Shown one piece after another: positions 6,960 to 13,886 of a stretch of 25,840 bases of DNA (position 1 is the stretch's first letter; the number at the start of each line of letters is the position of its first letter). Under the pieces are notes generated by a model. That model did no database searches. It had not been told where the DNA came from and saw only the letters and a list, made by a program, of their open reading frames with translations. Position numbers and translations under genes: made by a program. The stretch spans positions 1 through 25,840 of the forward strand of contig NZ_CALHWC010000224.1 of NCBI RefSeq assembly GCF_938036805.1. Reading direction: 5' to 3'. The stretch is from an uncultured Streptococcus sp. (GTDB taxonomy: Bacteria; Bacillota; Bacilli; Lactobacillales; Streptococcaceae).

Positions 6960-7033
6960 TGATCCCAGCAGGATTCGAACCTGCGACCGTTCGCTTAGAA
7001 GGCGAATGCTCTATCCAGCTGAGCTATGAGACC
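6960..7033 (-). tRNA. tRNA-Arg (anticodon UCU)
   Basis: A 74-nt cloverleaf with acceptor GGTCTCA/TGGGATC and discriminator A. The anticodon stem is TTCGC/GCGAA with loop CTTCTAA giving TCT. The T arm is CGCAGGTTCGAATCCTGC. It is 43 bp downstream of rlmH and upstream of comC, as in related streptococci. Confidence 0.94.
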
Positions 7034-7076
7034 GATACCTTTTCATTCTATCAGAAAAATCTAGTATCGTCAAGAT

Positions 7077-7556
7077 TTACTTATGGTAGGGACTCCCTTG
7101 TTGAATCATGAAAGCCCGGTAAATCTGCTCTACCAAAACAAGACGCATCAATTGATGAGGCAGGGTCAATTTTCCAAAACTCATCAGTAGATTGGCTCTT
7201 TTTTTGACAGCGGGAGACAGACCCAAGCTGCCGCCAATCACAAAAGTAATATCAGAAAAGCCACGAACTGTGATGTCGTTCAAGATCGAACTAAACTCTT
7301 CTGAAGGAAATTGTTTTCCTTCAATAGCTAGAGCAACCACGAATGCTCGTTCAGAGATTTTTGTTAAGATCCGATTTCCCTCTTTTTCGAGGATTTGCTG
7401 ATTTTCTAGCTCACTGGCCTTATCTGGTGTTTTTTCGTCTGCTAATTCTACAATTTCTAACTTAGAAAATCGACTCAGGCGTTTGGCATATTCAGCAATT
7501 CCATCCTTAAGATACTTTTCTTTTAATTTTCCAACGGTTACAAGCTTTATTTTCAT
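7077..7556 (-). CDS. rlmH: RlmH, 23S rRNA (pseudouridine1915-N3)-methyltransferase
   Basis: A 159-residue SPOUT-class enzyme of normal length that uses S-adenosylmethionine to methylate pseudouridine 1915 in helix 69 of 23S rRNA on assembled ribosomes. The start is MKIKLVTVGKLKEKYLKDGI, with GIAEYAKRL. The trefoil-knot SAM-binding segment is VIGGSLGLSPAVKKRA (about 110-125). The C-terminal LPHQLMRLVLVEQIYRAF and the final GSPYHK are diagnostic. It is divergent from htrA across a 202-bp region carrying DnaA boxes. No confident promoter was picked. Confidence 0.96.
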   Translation of the reverse strand: MKIKLVTVGKLKEKYLKDGIAEYAKRLSRFSKLEIVELADEKTPDKASELENQQILEKEGNRILTKISERAFVVALAIEGKQFPSEEFSSILNDITVRGFSDITFVIGGSLGLSPAVKKRANLLMSFGKLTLPHQLMRLVLVEQIYRAFMIQQGSPYHK

Positions 7557-7570
7557 ATTTCCATTCTATC

Positions 7571-7688
7571 ATATCCACATGGATTTCACACTTTATTCAC
7601 ATCAGTTTTTTATGAAAAACTTGTTGAATCTATATATTTTCTAACCTCCATCAACATTTTTTATAAGTTTTCCACAACTTGTGGAAAA
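7571..7688. other. DnaA-box cluster in the rlmH-htrA intergenic region
   Basis: This region of about 200 bp holds an exact TTATTCACA (7593-7601), ATATCCACA (7571-7579), and a perfect inverted pair TTTTCCACA/TGTGGAAAA (7668-7676, 7680-7688) within a 23-bp palindrome with a 3-nt centre. It may be an outlying part of the origin or a DnaA-control site for rlmH or htrA. It is about 2.1 kb from the main boxes. Confidence 0.65.
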
Positions 7689-7697
7689 CTTGTGAAT

Positions 7698-7714
7698 TTT
7701 AAGTTATAATTAAG
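7698..7714 (+). promoter_or_regulatory. CiaR binding site of htrA
   Basis: TTTAAG (7698-7703), five bases, then ATTAAG (7709-7714) fits the CiaR consensus NTTAAG-N5-WTTAAG. It lies 10 bp before the -10 at 7725, the spacing of CiaR-activated promoters. Control of htrA by the CiaRH stress system is established in pneumococcus. Confidence 0.85.
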
Positions 7715-7724
7715 AATAGATTTA

Positions 7725-7730
7725 TATAAT
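7725..7730 (+). promoter_or_regulatory. -10 element of htrA
   Basis: Exact TATAAT with the CiaR repeat occupying the -35 region. The leader is about 22 bp and has a strong AAGGAGG ribosome site at 7748-7754. Confidence 0.75.
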
Positions 7731-7758
7731 TTCATCAATTGTAATCAAGGAGGAAAAT

Positions 7759-8937
7759 ATGAAAAACGCTTCAAATTTCTTTAAAAAATCTTTGTTGCTT
7801 TTTATTGTTTTAGTTGTAGGATTTATTGGCGGAAGCCTAGGAAATTTAGCCACTGCATTTCTTAATAATAAAATGGCTAATATTAGTCCTTCTAGCTCAA
7901 AGACCACTGTATCAACATCTTATAAAAACACAACCGACACCACAAAAGCTGTAAAAAAGGTGCAAAACGCAGTTGTATCAGTGATTACTTATACAGGTTC
8001 TAATCAAGAAGGAGTGATCAATAATGAATCAACCAGTGATCCTCAAGTAGCTAGTGAGGGATCTGGTGTTATTTATAAGAAGGAAGGAAAATATGCCTAC
8101 CTTGTTACCAATACTCACGTTCTAAATGGAGCAAAAAATCCTGATATTCTACTAGCAGATGGTAGTAAGGTTCCTGGTGAGGTCGTTGGTTCAGATGTTT
8201 ATTCTGATATTTCTGTAGTAAGAATTAACTCTGAAAAGGTGAAAGATGTAGCTGAATTTGGAGATTCCAACTCCCTGACAGTAGGAGAAACTGCTATTGC
8301 CATCGGAAGCCCTCTCGGAACAGAATACGCTAACTCTGTTACACAAGGAATCATCTCTAGTTTAGGCAGAAATGTAACTCTCCAATCTGAAGACGGCCAA
8401 AATATTTCAACGACTGCCTTGCAAACAGATGCTGCTATCAACCCTGGTAACTCTGGCGGCCCACTCATCAATATCCAAGGACAAGTTATCGGTATTACGT
8501 CCAGCAAAATCTCTCACAATGGTCAAACTGCTGTAGAAGGCATGGGCTTTGCAATTCCATCAAACGATGTTGTCAATATTATCAAGCAATTAGAGAAAAC
8601 TGGAACAGTAACTCGTCCTGCTCTAGGGATCCAAATGCTCGATTTATCTAATATCGCCACTTCTGACTTAGCAAAATTACGTCTGCCTTCATCTGTAAAA
8701 TCAGGTATCCTTGTTCGCTCTGTGCAAGAAGGAATGCCCGCTGAAAATAAACTTCAGAAATACGATGTCATCACAAAAGTTGACGATAAGGATGTTGAGT
8801 CAACCAGTGATTTACAATCTGCTCTCTACAGACACTCTCTGGGAGATGAGTTGAAAGTAACTTACTTTAGGGATGGTAAAGAAGCTACTACAACCATCAA
8901 ACTGACCAAATCAACCCAAGACTTAAGTGACAACTAA
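7759..8937 (+). CDS. htrA: HtrA/DegP-family membrane-anchored serine protease
   Basis: A 392-residue surface quality-control protease. An N-terminal anchor (about 11-34) is followed by a Ser/Thr-rich linker, then a trypsin-like domain with catalytic His120 (VTNTHVLNG), Asp150 (YSDISVV) and Ser232 (NPGNSGGPL), and one PDZ domain (about 285-385, GILVRSVQEGMPAENKLQ). It acts outside the membrane on misfolded secreted proteins. In pneumococcus it degrades competence-stimulating peptide, linking it to the neighbouring com genes. The CiaR box upstream supports stress control. The gene is followed by a hairpin and parB, as in other streptococci. Confidence 0.96.
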   Translation: MKNASNFFKKSLLLFIVLVVGFIGGSLGNLATAFLNNKMANISPSSSKTTVSTSYKNTTDTTKAVKKVQNAVVSVITYTGSNQEGVINNESTSDPQVASEGSGVIYKKEGKYAYLVTNTHVLNGAKNPDILLADGSKVPGEVVGSDVYSDISVVRINSEKVKDVAEFGDSNSLTVGETAIAIGSPLGTEYANSVTQGIISSLGRNVTLQSEDGQNISTTALQTDAAINPGNSGGPLINIQGQVIGITSSKISHNGQTAVEGMGFAIPSNDVVNIIKQLEKTGTVTRPALGIQMLDLSNIATSDLAKLRLPSSVKSGILVRSVQEGMPAENKLQKYDVITKVDDKDVESTSDLQSALYRHSLGDELKVTYFRDGKEATTTIKLTKSTQDLSDN

Positions 8938-8954
8938 TACTTTACATAATTGTC

Positions 8955-8986
8955 AACACACCTTTACACGATCGTAAAGGTGTGTT
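8955..8986 (+). terminator. 13-bp hairpin after htrA, probable weak terminator
   Basis: AACACACCTTTAC pairs perfectly with GTAAAGGTGTGTT across a 6-nt ACGATC loop. The T-rich tail is weak (TATTCTATATA), so termination may be partial. The stem also overlaps the proposed parB promoter. Confidence 0.6.
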
Positions 8987-8991
8987 ATTCT
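8963..8991 (+). promoter_or_regulatory. Predicted parB promoter, probably giving a leaderless mRNA
   Basis: TTTACA (8963-8968), a 17-bp spacer and TATTCT (8986-8991). The expected start of transcription, about 7 nt on, is 8998-9000, at or next to the parB ATG. No Shine-Dalgarno lies at a usable distance from that ATG. Confidence 0.5.
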
Positions 8992-8999
8992 ATATACAA

Positions 9000-9761
9000 A
9001 TGGAAAATTATCAATACATACCACTAAAAGACATTCGAACAAATCCTTATCAGCCTAGAAAAAGCTTTTCTCAAGAAAAAATAAATGAATTGGCAGCTTC
9101 TATTAAAGAGAATGGAATTATCCAGCCCATTATTTTGAGAAAATCTTCCTTATTTGGTTATGAAATTTTAGCAGGTGAAAGACGATTTCGAGCTGCTAAG
9201 ATTGCTGGCTTAGAAAACATTCCTGCCCTCATTAAAGACCTATCTGACGATGACATGATGAAGCAAGCCATCATCGAGAATTTACAAAGAGAAGACCTCA
9301 ATCCGATTGAAGAAGCAGAATCCTATCAGCATCTGATTGAAAAAGGATTGACCCATGAAGAAATTGCAAAAATCATGGGAAAATCTCGGCCTTACATCAG
9401 TAATCTTGTCCGCCTGTTACAGCTGCCAGCTTTTATGATGGACGCTGTCAAAGAGGAAATGATTTCGCAAGGGCATGCTCGTCTCCTCATTCCACTCAAA
9501 AAGGAAGAGCAAGTTTTTTGGCTGGACAAAATCATTCAAGATAATTTATCCGTTCGTGCTCTTGAACTTTCATTACAAAAGACTAAAAAGCCAAAGACTA
9601 AGAAGAACAAAGAAATTTTTTCCCATTCAGAAGAAGAAAAACTAAAAAAACTCCTTGGCCTCAATGTCACTATCCACTTAAAAAATTCTTCAAAAGGAAA
9701 AATCGTTATTCCTTTTGAAAACGAGGAAGAGTATCAAAGAATTATAAACAGCCTGAAATAG
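9000..9761 (+). CDS. parB: ParB (Spo0J) chromosome segregation CTPase
   Basis: A 253-residue protein from the ATG at 9000; a frame opening earlier at 8982 would start within the hairpin and lacks family similarity. The N-terminal ParB/Srx domain has NPYQPRKSF (about 15-23), ENGIIQPIILRKS and the CTP-binding C motif AGERRFRAAK. A central helix-turn-helix (EEIAKIMGKSRPYISNLVRLL, about 120-140) recognises parS. The short C-terminal domain ends EYQRIINSLK. It loads condensin near the origin; streptococci generally have ParB without ParA, and none is seen here. A parS site lies inside tilS at 22282. A terminator closes the gene. Confidence 0.96.
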   Translation: MENYQYIPLKDIRTNPYQPRKSFSQEKINELAASIKENGIIQPIILRKSSLFGYEILAGERRFRAAKIAGLENIPALIKDLSDDDMMKQAIIENLQREDLNPIEEAESYQHLIEKGLTHEEIAKIMGKSRPYISNLVRLLQLPAFMMDAVKEEMISQGHARLLIPLKKEEQVFWLDKIIQDNLSVRALELSLQKTKKPKTKKNKEIFSHSEEEKLKKLLGLNVTIHLKNSSKGKIVIPFENEEEYQRIINSLK

Positions 9762-9780
9762 GGCTGTTATTTTCTTTTTT
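9747..9780 (+). terminator. Terminator overlapping the parB stop
   Basis: AACAGCC/GGCTGTT stem with an 8-nt loop spanning the last parB codons, followed by ATTTTCTTTTTT. It insulates the origin region from parB transcription. Confidence 0.8.
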
Positions 9781-9793
9781 CAAACTAACAGAC

Positions 9794-9909
9794 TTTTCCA
9801 CCTTTAAAAGCAGCCTAAAATATTGAAAAATAAGGATTTTATTAATAATCCACAATCTGTGGATAAGTCTTATAAACATTGTTAATTTTTCTCCACAAGT
9901 TGTGGAAAA
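9794..9909. other. oriC: oriC, left part: DnaA boxes between parB and dnaA
   Basis: The 212-bp parB-dnaA gap carries a perfect DnaA box on the minus strand (TGTGGATAA, 9858-9866) and close matches TAATCCACA (9846-9854), TTCTCCACA (9889-9897), TGTGGAAAA (9901-9909) and TTTTCCACC (9794-9802). The 9846/9858 and 9889/9901 pairs face each other with 3-nt gaps. Boxes on both sides of dnaA are typical of the bipartite Firmicute origin. Confidence 0.85.
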
Positions 9910-9922
9910 CTTAGCCTTTTTA

Positions 9923-9931
9923 TGTTAAAAT
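9923..9931 (+). promoter_or_regulatory. dnaA promoter, extended -10
   Basis: TGT-TAAAAT. The DnaA box TGTGGAAAA at 9901-9909 covers the -35 position, so DnaA can repress its own gene. The dnaA ribosome site AAGGAGGAGG is near-ideal. Confidence 0.6.
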
Positions 9932-9973
9932 GAGAGTCGACAGAGAGAATAATTTTTTGAAAAGGAGGAGGCA

Positions 9974-11329
9974 ATGACCAAAGAGCAAGAATTTTGGCGA
10001 AGAATTTTAGAACTTTCAGCTGCTCAACTAAAACAGACAACCTATGATTTTTTTGTTGCAGAAGCAAAATTGATAGCCATTGAAAATAATCAGGCCACTA
10101 TCTTTCTTGATAGCCCAGTCAAACAGCTGTTTTGGGAGCAAAACTTAGTGGGCGTTATTCTTACAGCTGGCTTTGAAATTTTTAACGATCAAATCACAGC
10201 CAAATACGTCTTTGAAGAAGCAGGACATGACCTTGTTTCCAAATATCAGCTGGAGGAACAGGCTGAAAAAACTCCATTTCGACCAAGTTTACCGCCCATT
10301 GATACTGGATTAAAAGCTAAATATACCTTTGATAATTTTGTACAAGGGGATGGAAATATCTGGGCCAAAGCAGCAGCCTTGGCTGTGTCTGAAAACCTAG
10401 CGACTACTTATAATCCCCTATTTATCTATGGCGGTCCAGGTCTAGGAAAAACTCACTTACTAAATGCTATCGGCAATCAAATTTTGGAAAATATTCCTGA
10501 TGCGCGTGTAAAATATATTCCGGCAGAAACCTTTATCAATGACTTTCTGGAGCATCTGAGGCTCGGTGATATGGATAATTTCAAAAAAATCTATCGGAGT
10601 TTGGATTTGCTCTTGATTGATGATATCCAGTCTCTTGGCGGAAAAAAAGTCTCTACCCAAGAAGAATTTTTCAATACTTTTAACGCCCTTCATGGCGATA
10701 ACAAGCAGATTGTGCTGACCAGCGACCGCAGTCCAGATCATCTTGATAATTTGGAAGAGCGCTTAGTCACGCGCTTCAAATGGGGGCTCACTCAAAATAT
10801 TACACCACCTGATTTTGAAACGCGGATTGCCATCCTCCGAAACAAAATCGAAAATCTGGACTATATTTTCCCTAATGATACTTTGGAGTACCTCGCCGGA
10901 CAATTTGACTCGAATGTCCGTGACCTAGAAGGGGCACTCAATGATATTACGCTCATTGCAAGAGTCCGCAATCTCAAGGAAATTACGATTGACATCGCTG
11001 CTGAAGCTATTCGAGCTCGCAAGCAGGACTCTAGTCAGGTAACAGTCATTCCGATTGAAAAAATCCAGTCCGAGGTCGGCAATTTCTATGGCGTCAGTGT
11101 CAAGGAAATGAAGGGAAGTCGTCGAGTCCAAAATATCGTTTTGGCTAGACAAGTGGCCATGTATCTAGCACGCGAACTAACAGACAATAGCCTACCCAAA
11201 ATCGGGCGAGAATTTGGTGGCAAAGACCATACAACAGTCATTCACGCGCATGGAAAAATCAAAAACCGACTCGAAACTGACGATAGCTTGCGACTTGAAA
11301 TCGAAAATATCAAAAACAAGATAAAATAA
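9974..11329 (+). CDS. dnaA: DnaA, chromosomal replication initiator
   Basis: A 451-residue protein of typical streptococcal length. Domain I (1-80, FWRRILELSAAQLKQTTYDFF) mediates self-assembly. Domain III is the AAA+ ATPase with Walker A GGPGLGKT (153-160), Walker B LLLIDD (212-217) and sensor segment NVRDLEGALN (314-323). Domain IV has the box-recognition helix GKDHTTVIHAHGKIK (416-430). It binds the flanking DnaA boxes and melts the origin. It precedes dnaN with a 157-bp gap that carries more boxes and the likely unwinding element. Confidence 0.98.
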   Translation: MTKEQEFWRRILELSAAQLKQTTYDFFVAEAKLIAIENNQATIFLDSPVKQLFWEQNLVGVILTAGFEIFNDQITAKYVFEEAGHDLVSKYQLEEQAEKTPFRPSLPPIDTGLKAKYTFDNFVQGDGNIWAKAAALAVSENLATTYNPLFIYGGPGLGKTHLLNAIGNQILENIPDARVKYIPAETFINDFLEHLRLGDMDNFKKIYRSLDLLLIDDIQSLGGKKVSTQEEFFNTFNALHGDNKQIVLTSDRSPDHLDNLEERLVTRFKWGLTQNITPPDFETRIAILRNKIENLDYIFPNDTLEYLAGQFDSNVRDLEGALNDITLIARVRNLKEITIDIAAEAIRARKQDSSQVTVIPIEKIQSEVGNFYGVSVKEMKGSRRVQNIVLARQVAMYLARELTDNSLPKIGREFGGKDHTTVIHAHGKIKNRLETDDSLRLEIENIKNKIK

Positions 11330-11332
11330 GGG

Positions 11333-11453
11333 TGTGGAAAAGATTGAGCTAATCTGAAGTTTTTTCCACAGGTTGTGAACAAGTCTTAAAACTTGATTTT
11401 AGATACTTTGCTCCCTTTTTCCACAGCTTCCACAAGAACTACTATTACTATTA
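11333..11453. other. oriC: oriC, right part: DnaA boxes and DnaA-trio element before dnaN
   Basis: The gap between dnaA and dnaN has boxes TGTGGAAAA (11333-11341), TTTTCCACA (11362-11370), TGTGAACAA (11374-11382) and TTTTCCACA (11417-11425), with a degenerate GCTTCCACA at 11426-11434. Four bases later, at 11439-11453, comes CTA-CTA-TTA-CTA-TTA, matching the DnaA-trio pattern (3'-GAT/AAT-5' on the other strand). An AT-rich stretch to about 11476 follows. This is the probable unwinding site. Confidence 0.85.
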
Positions 11454-11486
11454 ACTTAATAATCATAAATAATAAAAGGAGTCCCT

Positions 11487-12623
11487 ATGATTCACTTCTC
11501 TATTAATAAAAATTTATTCCTACAAGCTTTGAATACAACTAAAAGAGCTATCAGTACAAAAAACGCTATTCCAATTTTATCAACTGTTAAAATTGATGTA
11601 ACGAAAGAAGGCATTAACTTGATTGGTTCCAATGGTCAAATTTCCATTGAAAACTTCATTTCAGTTCAAAATGAAAATGCTGGACTCTTGATTACTTCAC
11701 CAGGTTCGATCCTTCTCGAAGCAAATTTCTTTATCAATGTCATTTCTAGCTTGCCAGATATCGTGCTTGATTTTAAAGAAATTGAGCAAAAACAAATCGT
11801 CCTTACCAGCGGCAAATCAGAAATTACGCTAAAAGGAAAAGATGCAGATCAATACCCACGTATCCAAGAAGTCTCTACCAGCAGTCCTTTGGTTCTAGAA
11901 ACAAAAGTCCTCAAAAACATCATCAATGAAACAGCTTTTGCTGCTAGTACGCAAGAAAGTCGTCCTATTTTGACGGGTGTTCATTTTGTTTTGACAGATA
12001 ACCAATCCCTCAAAACAGTTGCGACAGACTCTCACCGGATGAGCCAAAAGAAAATTACTTTGGACAAGAAGGGTGACGACTTTGATGTAGTGATTCCTAG
12101 CCGGTCTCTGCGTGAATTTACAGCTGTGTTCACAGACGAAATTGAAACAGTAGAGGTTTTCTTTGCCAATAACCAACTTCTCTTTAGAAGTGAAAATATC
12201 AGCTTCTATACACGCCTGTTGGAAGGAAACTATCCTGACACAGACCGCTTGATTCCGACAGAATTTTCAAGCGTTGTGACCTTTAATACCAATAATTTAC
12301 GTCATGCCATGGAACGGTCGCGTCTTCTGTCTAATGCGACCCAGAACGGAACCGTGAAATTAGAAATTGTGAAGGGCATTGTCAGCGCTCATGTCCATTC
12401 ACCAGAAGTTGGGCGCGTGAATGAAGAAATTGATACAGAAAGTGTGTCAGGAGAAGATTTGACCATCAGCTTCAATCCTACCTACCTGATCGAAGCGCTA
12501 AAGGCAGTCGATAGTGAGAAGGTGACCATTAGCTTTATTTCAGCTGTTCGTCCTTTCACCTTGGTACCAAGCGAAGATGCTGAAAACTTTATCCAGCTGA
12601 TCACGCCAGTCCGTACCAATTAG
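11487..12623 (+). CDS. dnaN: DnaN, DNA polymerase III beta sliding clamp
   Basis: A 378-residue clamp of normal length, forming a ring dimer that tethers the replicative polymerase to DNA. The N-terminal segment MIHFSINKNLFLQALNTTKRAISTKNA is the first clamp domain. The central TDSHRMSQKKI (about 180-190) and C-terminal ending FIQLITPVRTN match family landmarks that form the partner-binding pocket. It has an AAAGGAG ribosome site 6 bp upstream. It is downstream of dnaA and ended by a hairpin, with promoter activity likely inside the box-rich gap. Confidence 0.98.
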   Translation: MIHFSINKNLFLQALNTTKRAISTKNAIPILSTVKIDVTKEGINLIGSNGQISIENFISVQNENAGLLITSPGSILLEANFFINVISSLPDIVLDFKEIEQKQIVLTSGKSEITLKGKDADQYPRIQEVSTSSPLVLETKVLKNIINETAFAASTQESRPILTGVHFVLTDNQSLKTVATDSHRMSQKKITLDKKGDDFDVVIPSRSLREFTAVFTDEIETVEVFFANNQLLFRSENISFYTRLLEGNYPDTDRLIPTEFSSVVTFNTNNLRHAMERSRLLSNATQNGTVKLEIVKGIVSAHVHSPEVGRVNEEIDTESVSGEDLTISFNPTYLIEALKAVDSEKVTISFISAVRPFTLVPSEDAENFIQLITPVRTN

Positions 12624-12634
12624 AAGATAAGATT

Positions 12635-12672
12635 TAAGACAAGGTTGACTCGATCCGCCTTGTCTTATTTTG
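12635..12672 (+). terminator. Terminator after dnaN
   Basis: AAGACAAGG/CCTTGTCTT stem (9 bp, plus one A-T pair), 13-nt loop, followed by ATTTTG. It ends the dnaA-dnaN unit. Confidence 0.75.
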
Positions 12673-12703
12673 ATCATTTACAAGCCAGCTGATTCTAAAC
12701 TTG

Positions 12704-12712
12704 TGGTATAAT
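12704..12712 (+). promoter_or_regulatory. Extended -10 promoter of the DUF951 gene
   Basis: TGG-TATAAT, an exact extended -10, lies 78 bp before the coding start. No strong -35 at 17 bp. Confidence 0.6.
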
Positions 12713-12790
12713 ACAGCTAGGGTTGAGAAAAGAGTCAATCTGTATTTTTCATTTAAGAGAATAAAAAATAGATTGTCAAAAGGAGAGAAG

Positions 12791-12985
12791 ATGTACGAAC
12801 TTGGAACTTTTGTAGAAATGAAAAAGCCCCATGCCTGTACAATTAAGTCAACGGGCAAGAAGGCCAATCGTTGGGAAGTCGTCCGCATGGGAGCAGATAT
12901 CAAGATTCGCTGCAGCAACTGCGAACACGTTGTCATGATGAGCAGATATGATTTTGAAAGAAAAATGAAGAAGGTCATTGAATAG
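12791..12985 (+). CDS. DUF951 family small protein
   Basis: A 64-residue basic protein of unknown function that is conserved directly after dnaN in streptococci. The start is the ATG at 12791 behind AAAGGAGAG; the frame opening at 12701 overlaps the -10 and is not used. Visible features are YELGTFVEMKKPHAC near the N-terminus, a lone CSNC pair (about Cys43 and Cys46) that could help bind a metal with Cys15, and a basic tail FERKMKKVIE. Nucleic-acid binding is possible from charge and length but is only inference. Confidence 0.88.
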   Translation: MYELGTFVEMKKPHACTIKSTGKKANRWEVVRMGADIKIRCSNCEHVVMMSRYDFERKMKKVIE

Positions 12986-13039
12986 TCTATATTTTAGACT
13001 TAGCTTGATTTTGAATAAGATACCTCATCAACAAAGAAC

Positions 13040-13214
13040 GAGATTGGGACAGAAATCGGTAATTCGTTAGAATTCGATTTCGTCGTCCCACCTCCGCACA
13101 GTTGAGTAGGGCTGTAAAAGCTGATGAAATCAGCCTAGTAGAGCCCACTCAACCACTGCGTCTTGCTCGACAATCCAAAGACAATTGAGAGGCTAGGACT
13201 TTTGTCCCAGCCTC
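13040..13214. repeat. Structured 175-bp intergenic repeat-like element with nested hairpins
   Basis: The outer ends GAGATTGGGACA (from 13040) and TGTCCCAGCCTC (to 13214) pair at 11 of 12 positions. Inside, GTTGAGTAGGGCT pairs with AGCCCACTCAAC with one bulge (13101-13153), enclosing GCTGAT/ATCAGC (13120-13134). A third hairpin closes the 3' end (13189-13214). There is no coding potential. It resembles dispersed intergenic repeats seen in streptococcal genomes, but copy number cannot be seen here. It fills most of the 241-bp gap between the convergent DUF951 and lipoprotein genes. Confidence 0.65.
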
Positions 13215-13220
13215 GTTTTT
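13189..13220 (+). terminator. Terminator-like hairpin at the 3' end of the structured element
   Basis: GAGGCTAGGAC/GTCCCAGCCTC-type stem (one A-C mismatch) with a TTTT loop, followed by GTTTTT. It would end plus-strand transcription from the DUF951 gene just before the convergent lipoprotein gene. Confidence 0.65.
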
Positions 13221-13226
13221 CTGCTT

Positions 13227-13721
13227 TTATTTAAGTTCTTCAAATTTGCCATCTTTGACTTCTTTATAACCAGAAGCTTCAAGGGATTTTACCGTTTCTT
13301 TATAACTGATATAATTAGCTTTTTGGTCTCCATCTGTTTGGATAAGCTGCTTGCTTTTCAGTTCTGAGATATCTGCCTTGCTAAAATCCATCGTCATCTT
13401 TTGCGTCAAATGATCGTCTTTATATTCGATTTTATTAGTAAGTCCTTTAATATTTTCCAGGGTCTTCATGTAGCCTCCAATTTGCTCTTTGGCGGTATCT
13501 TTTGTCAATCCGATAGGCTCATAATAGAAAACATTGCTGGTTTCATTGTTCAGCAAATCATCGCCCTTGTACTCAAGAGTGATCCGGCTGTCTTGCTTGG
13601 TCTTTTGGTCAATCAATTGAAAATAGGATTTTTTAGGACTGCTACTGCAGGCAGCTAAAAAAAGTAAAGTAAACATCGTCAAGAAAGAAAGAACAAAGGT
13701 TTTAATTGTCATTTTTTTCAT
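13227..13721 (-). CDS. DUF1307 (YehR-like) lipoprotein
   Basis: A 164-residue secreted lipoprotein. A 24-residue signal peptide ends in the lipobox LAAC, with Cys25 as the lipidated residue on the outer face of the membrane. The mature part (ITLEYKGDDLLNNETSNVFYYEPIGLTKDTAKEQI ... ) resembles DUF1307/YehR proteins, whose role is not established. It is the only minus-strand gene to the right of the origin, so it runs against the fork. A minus-strand TATAAT at 13748-13753 and AAAGGAG before the ATG are the likely expression signals. Confidence 0.85.
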   Translation of the reverse strand: MKKMTIKTFVLSFLTMFTLLFLAACSSSPKKSYFQLIDQKTKQDSRITLEYKGDDLLNNETSNVFYYEPIGLTKDTAKEQIGGYMKTLENIKGLTNKIEYKDDHLTQKMTMDFSKADISELKSKQLIQTDGDQKANYISYKETVKSLEASGYKEVKDGKFEELK

Positions 13722-13842
13722 GGCTAACTCCTTTTATAAAAATATTAATTATATTGTATCATTTTTTGCAGAAATATTTTCTATTTCTATCCCGAAAGCA
13801 GGAAATTTTTCATTCAAATCCGCTGTTTAGGATAAGGATTTA

Positions 13843-13851
13843 TGGTATAAT
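13843..13851 (+). promoter_or_regulatory. Extended -10 promoter of ychF
   Basis: TGG-TATAAT, an exact extended -10, lies 35 bp before the ychF start in the divergent gap with the lipoprotein gene. Confidence 0.65.
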
Positions 13852-13886
13852 GGTTTGGATTGAAAAGATGAATGGAGAAGATACGA

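Noticed and set aside
12986..13039. AGTCTA/TAGACT mini-hairpin after the DUF951 gene
   Set aside because: Only six base pairs and no T-run; a much better terminator ends the following structured element.
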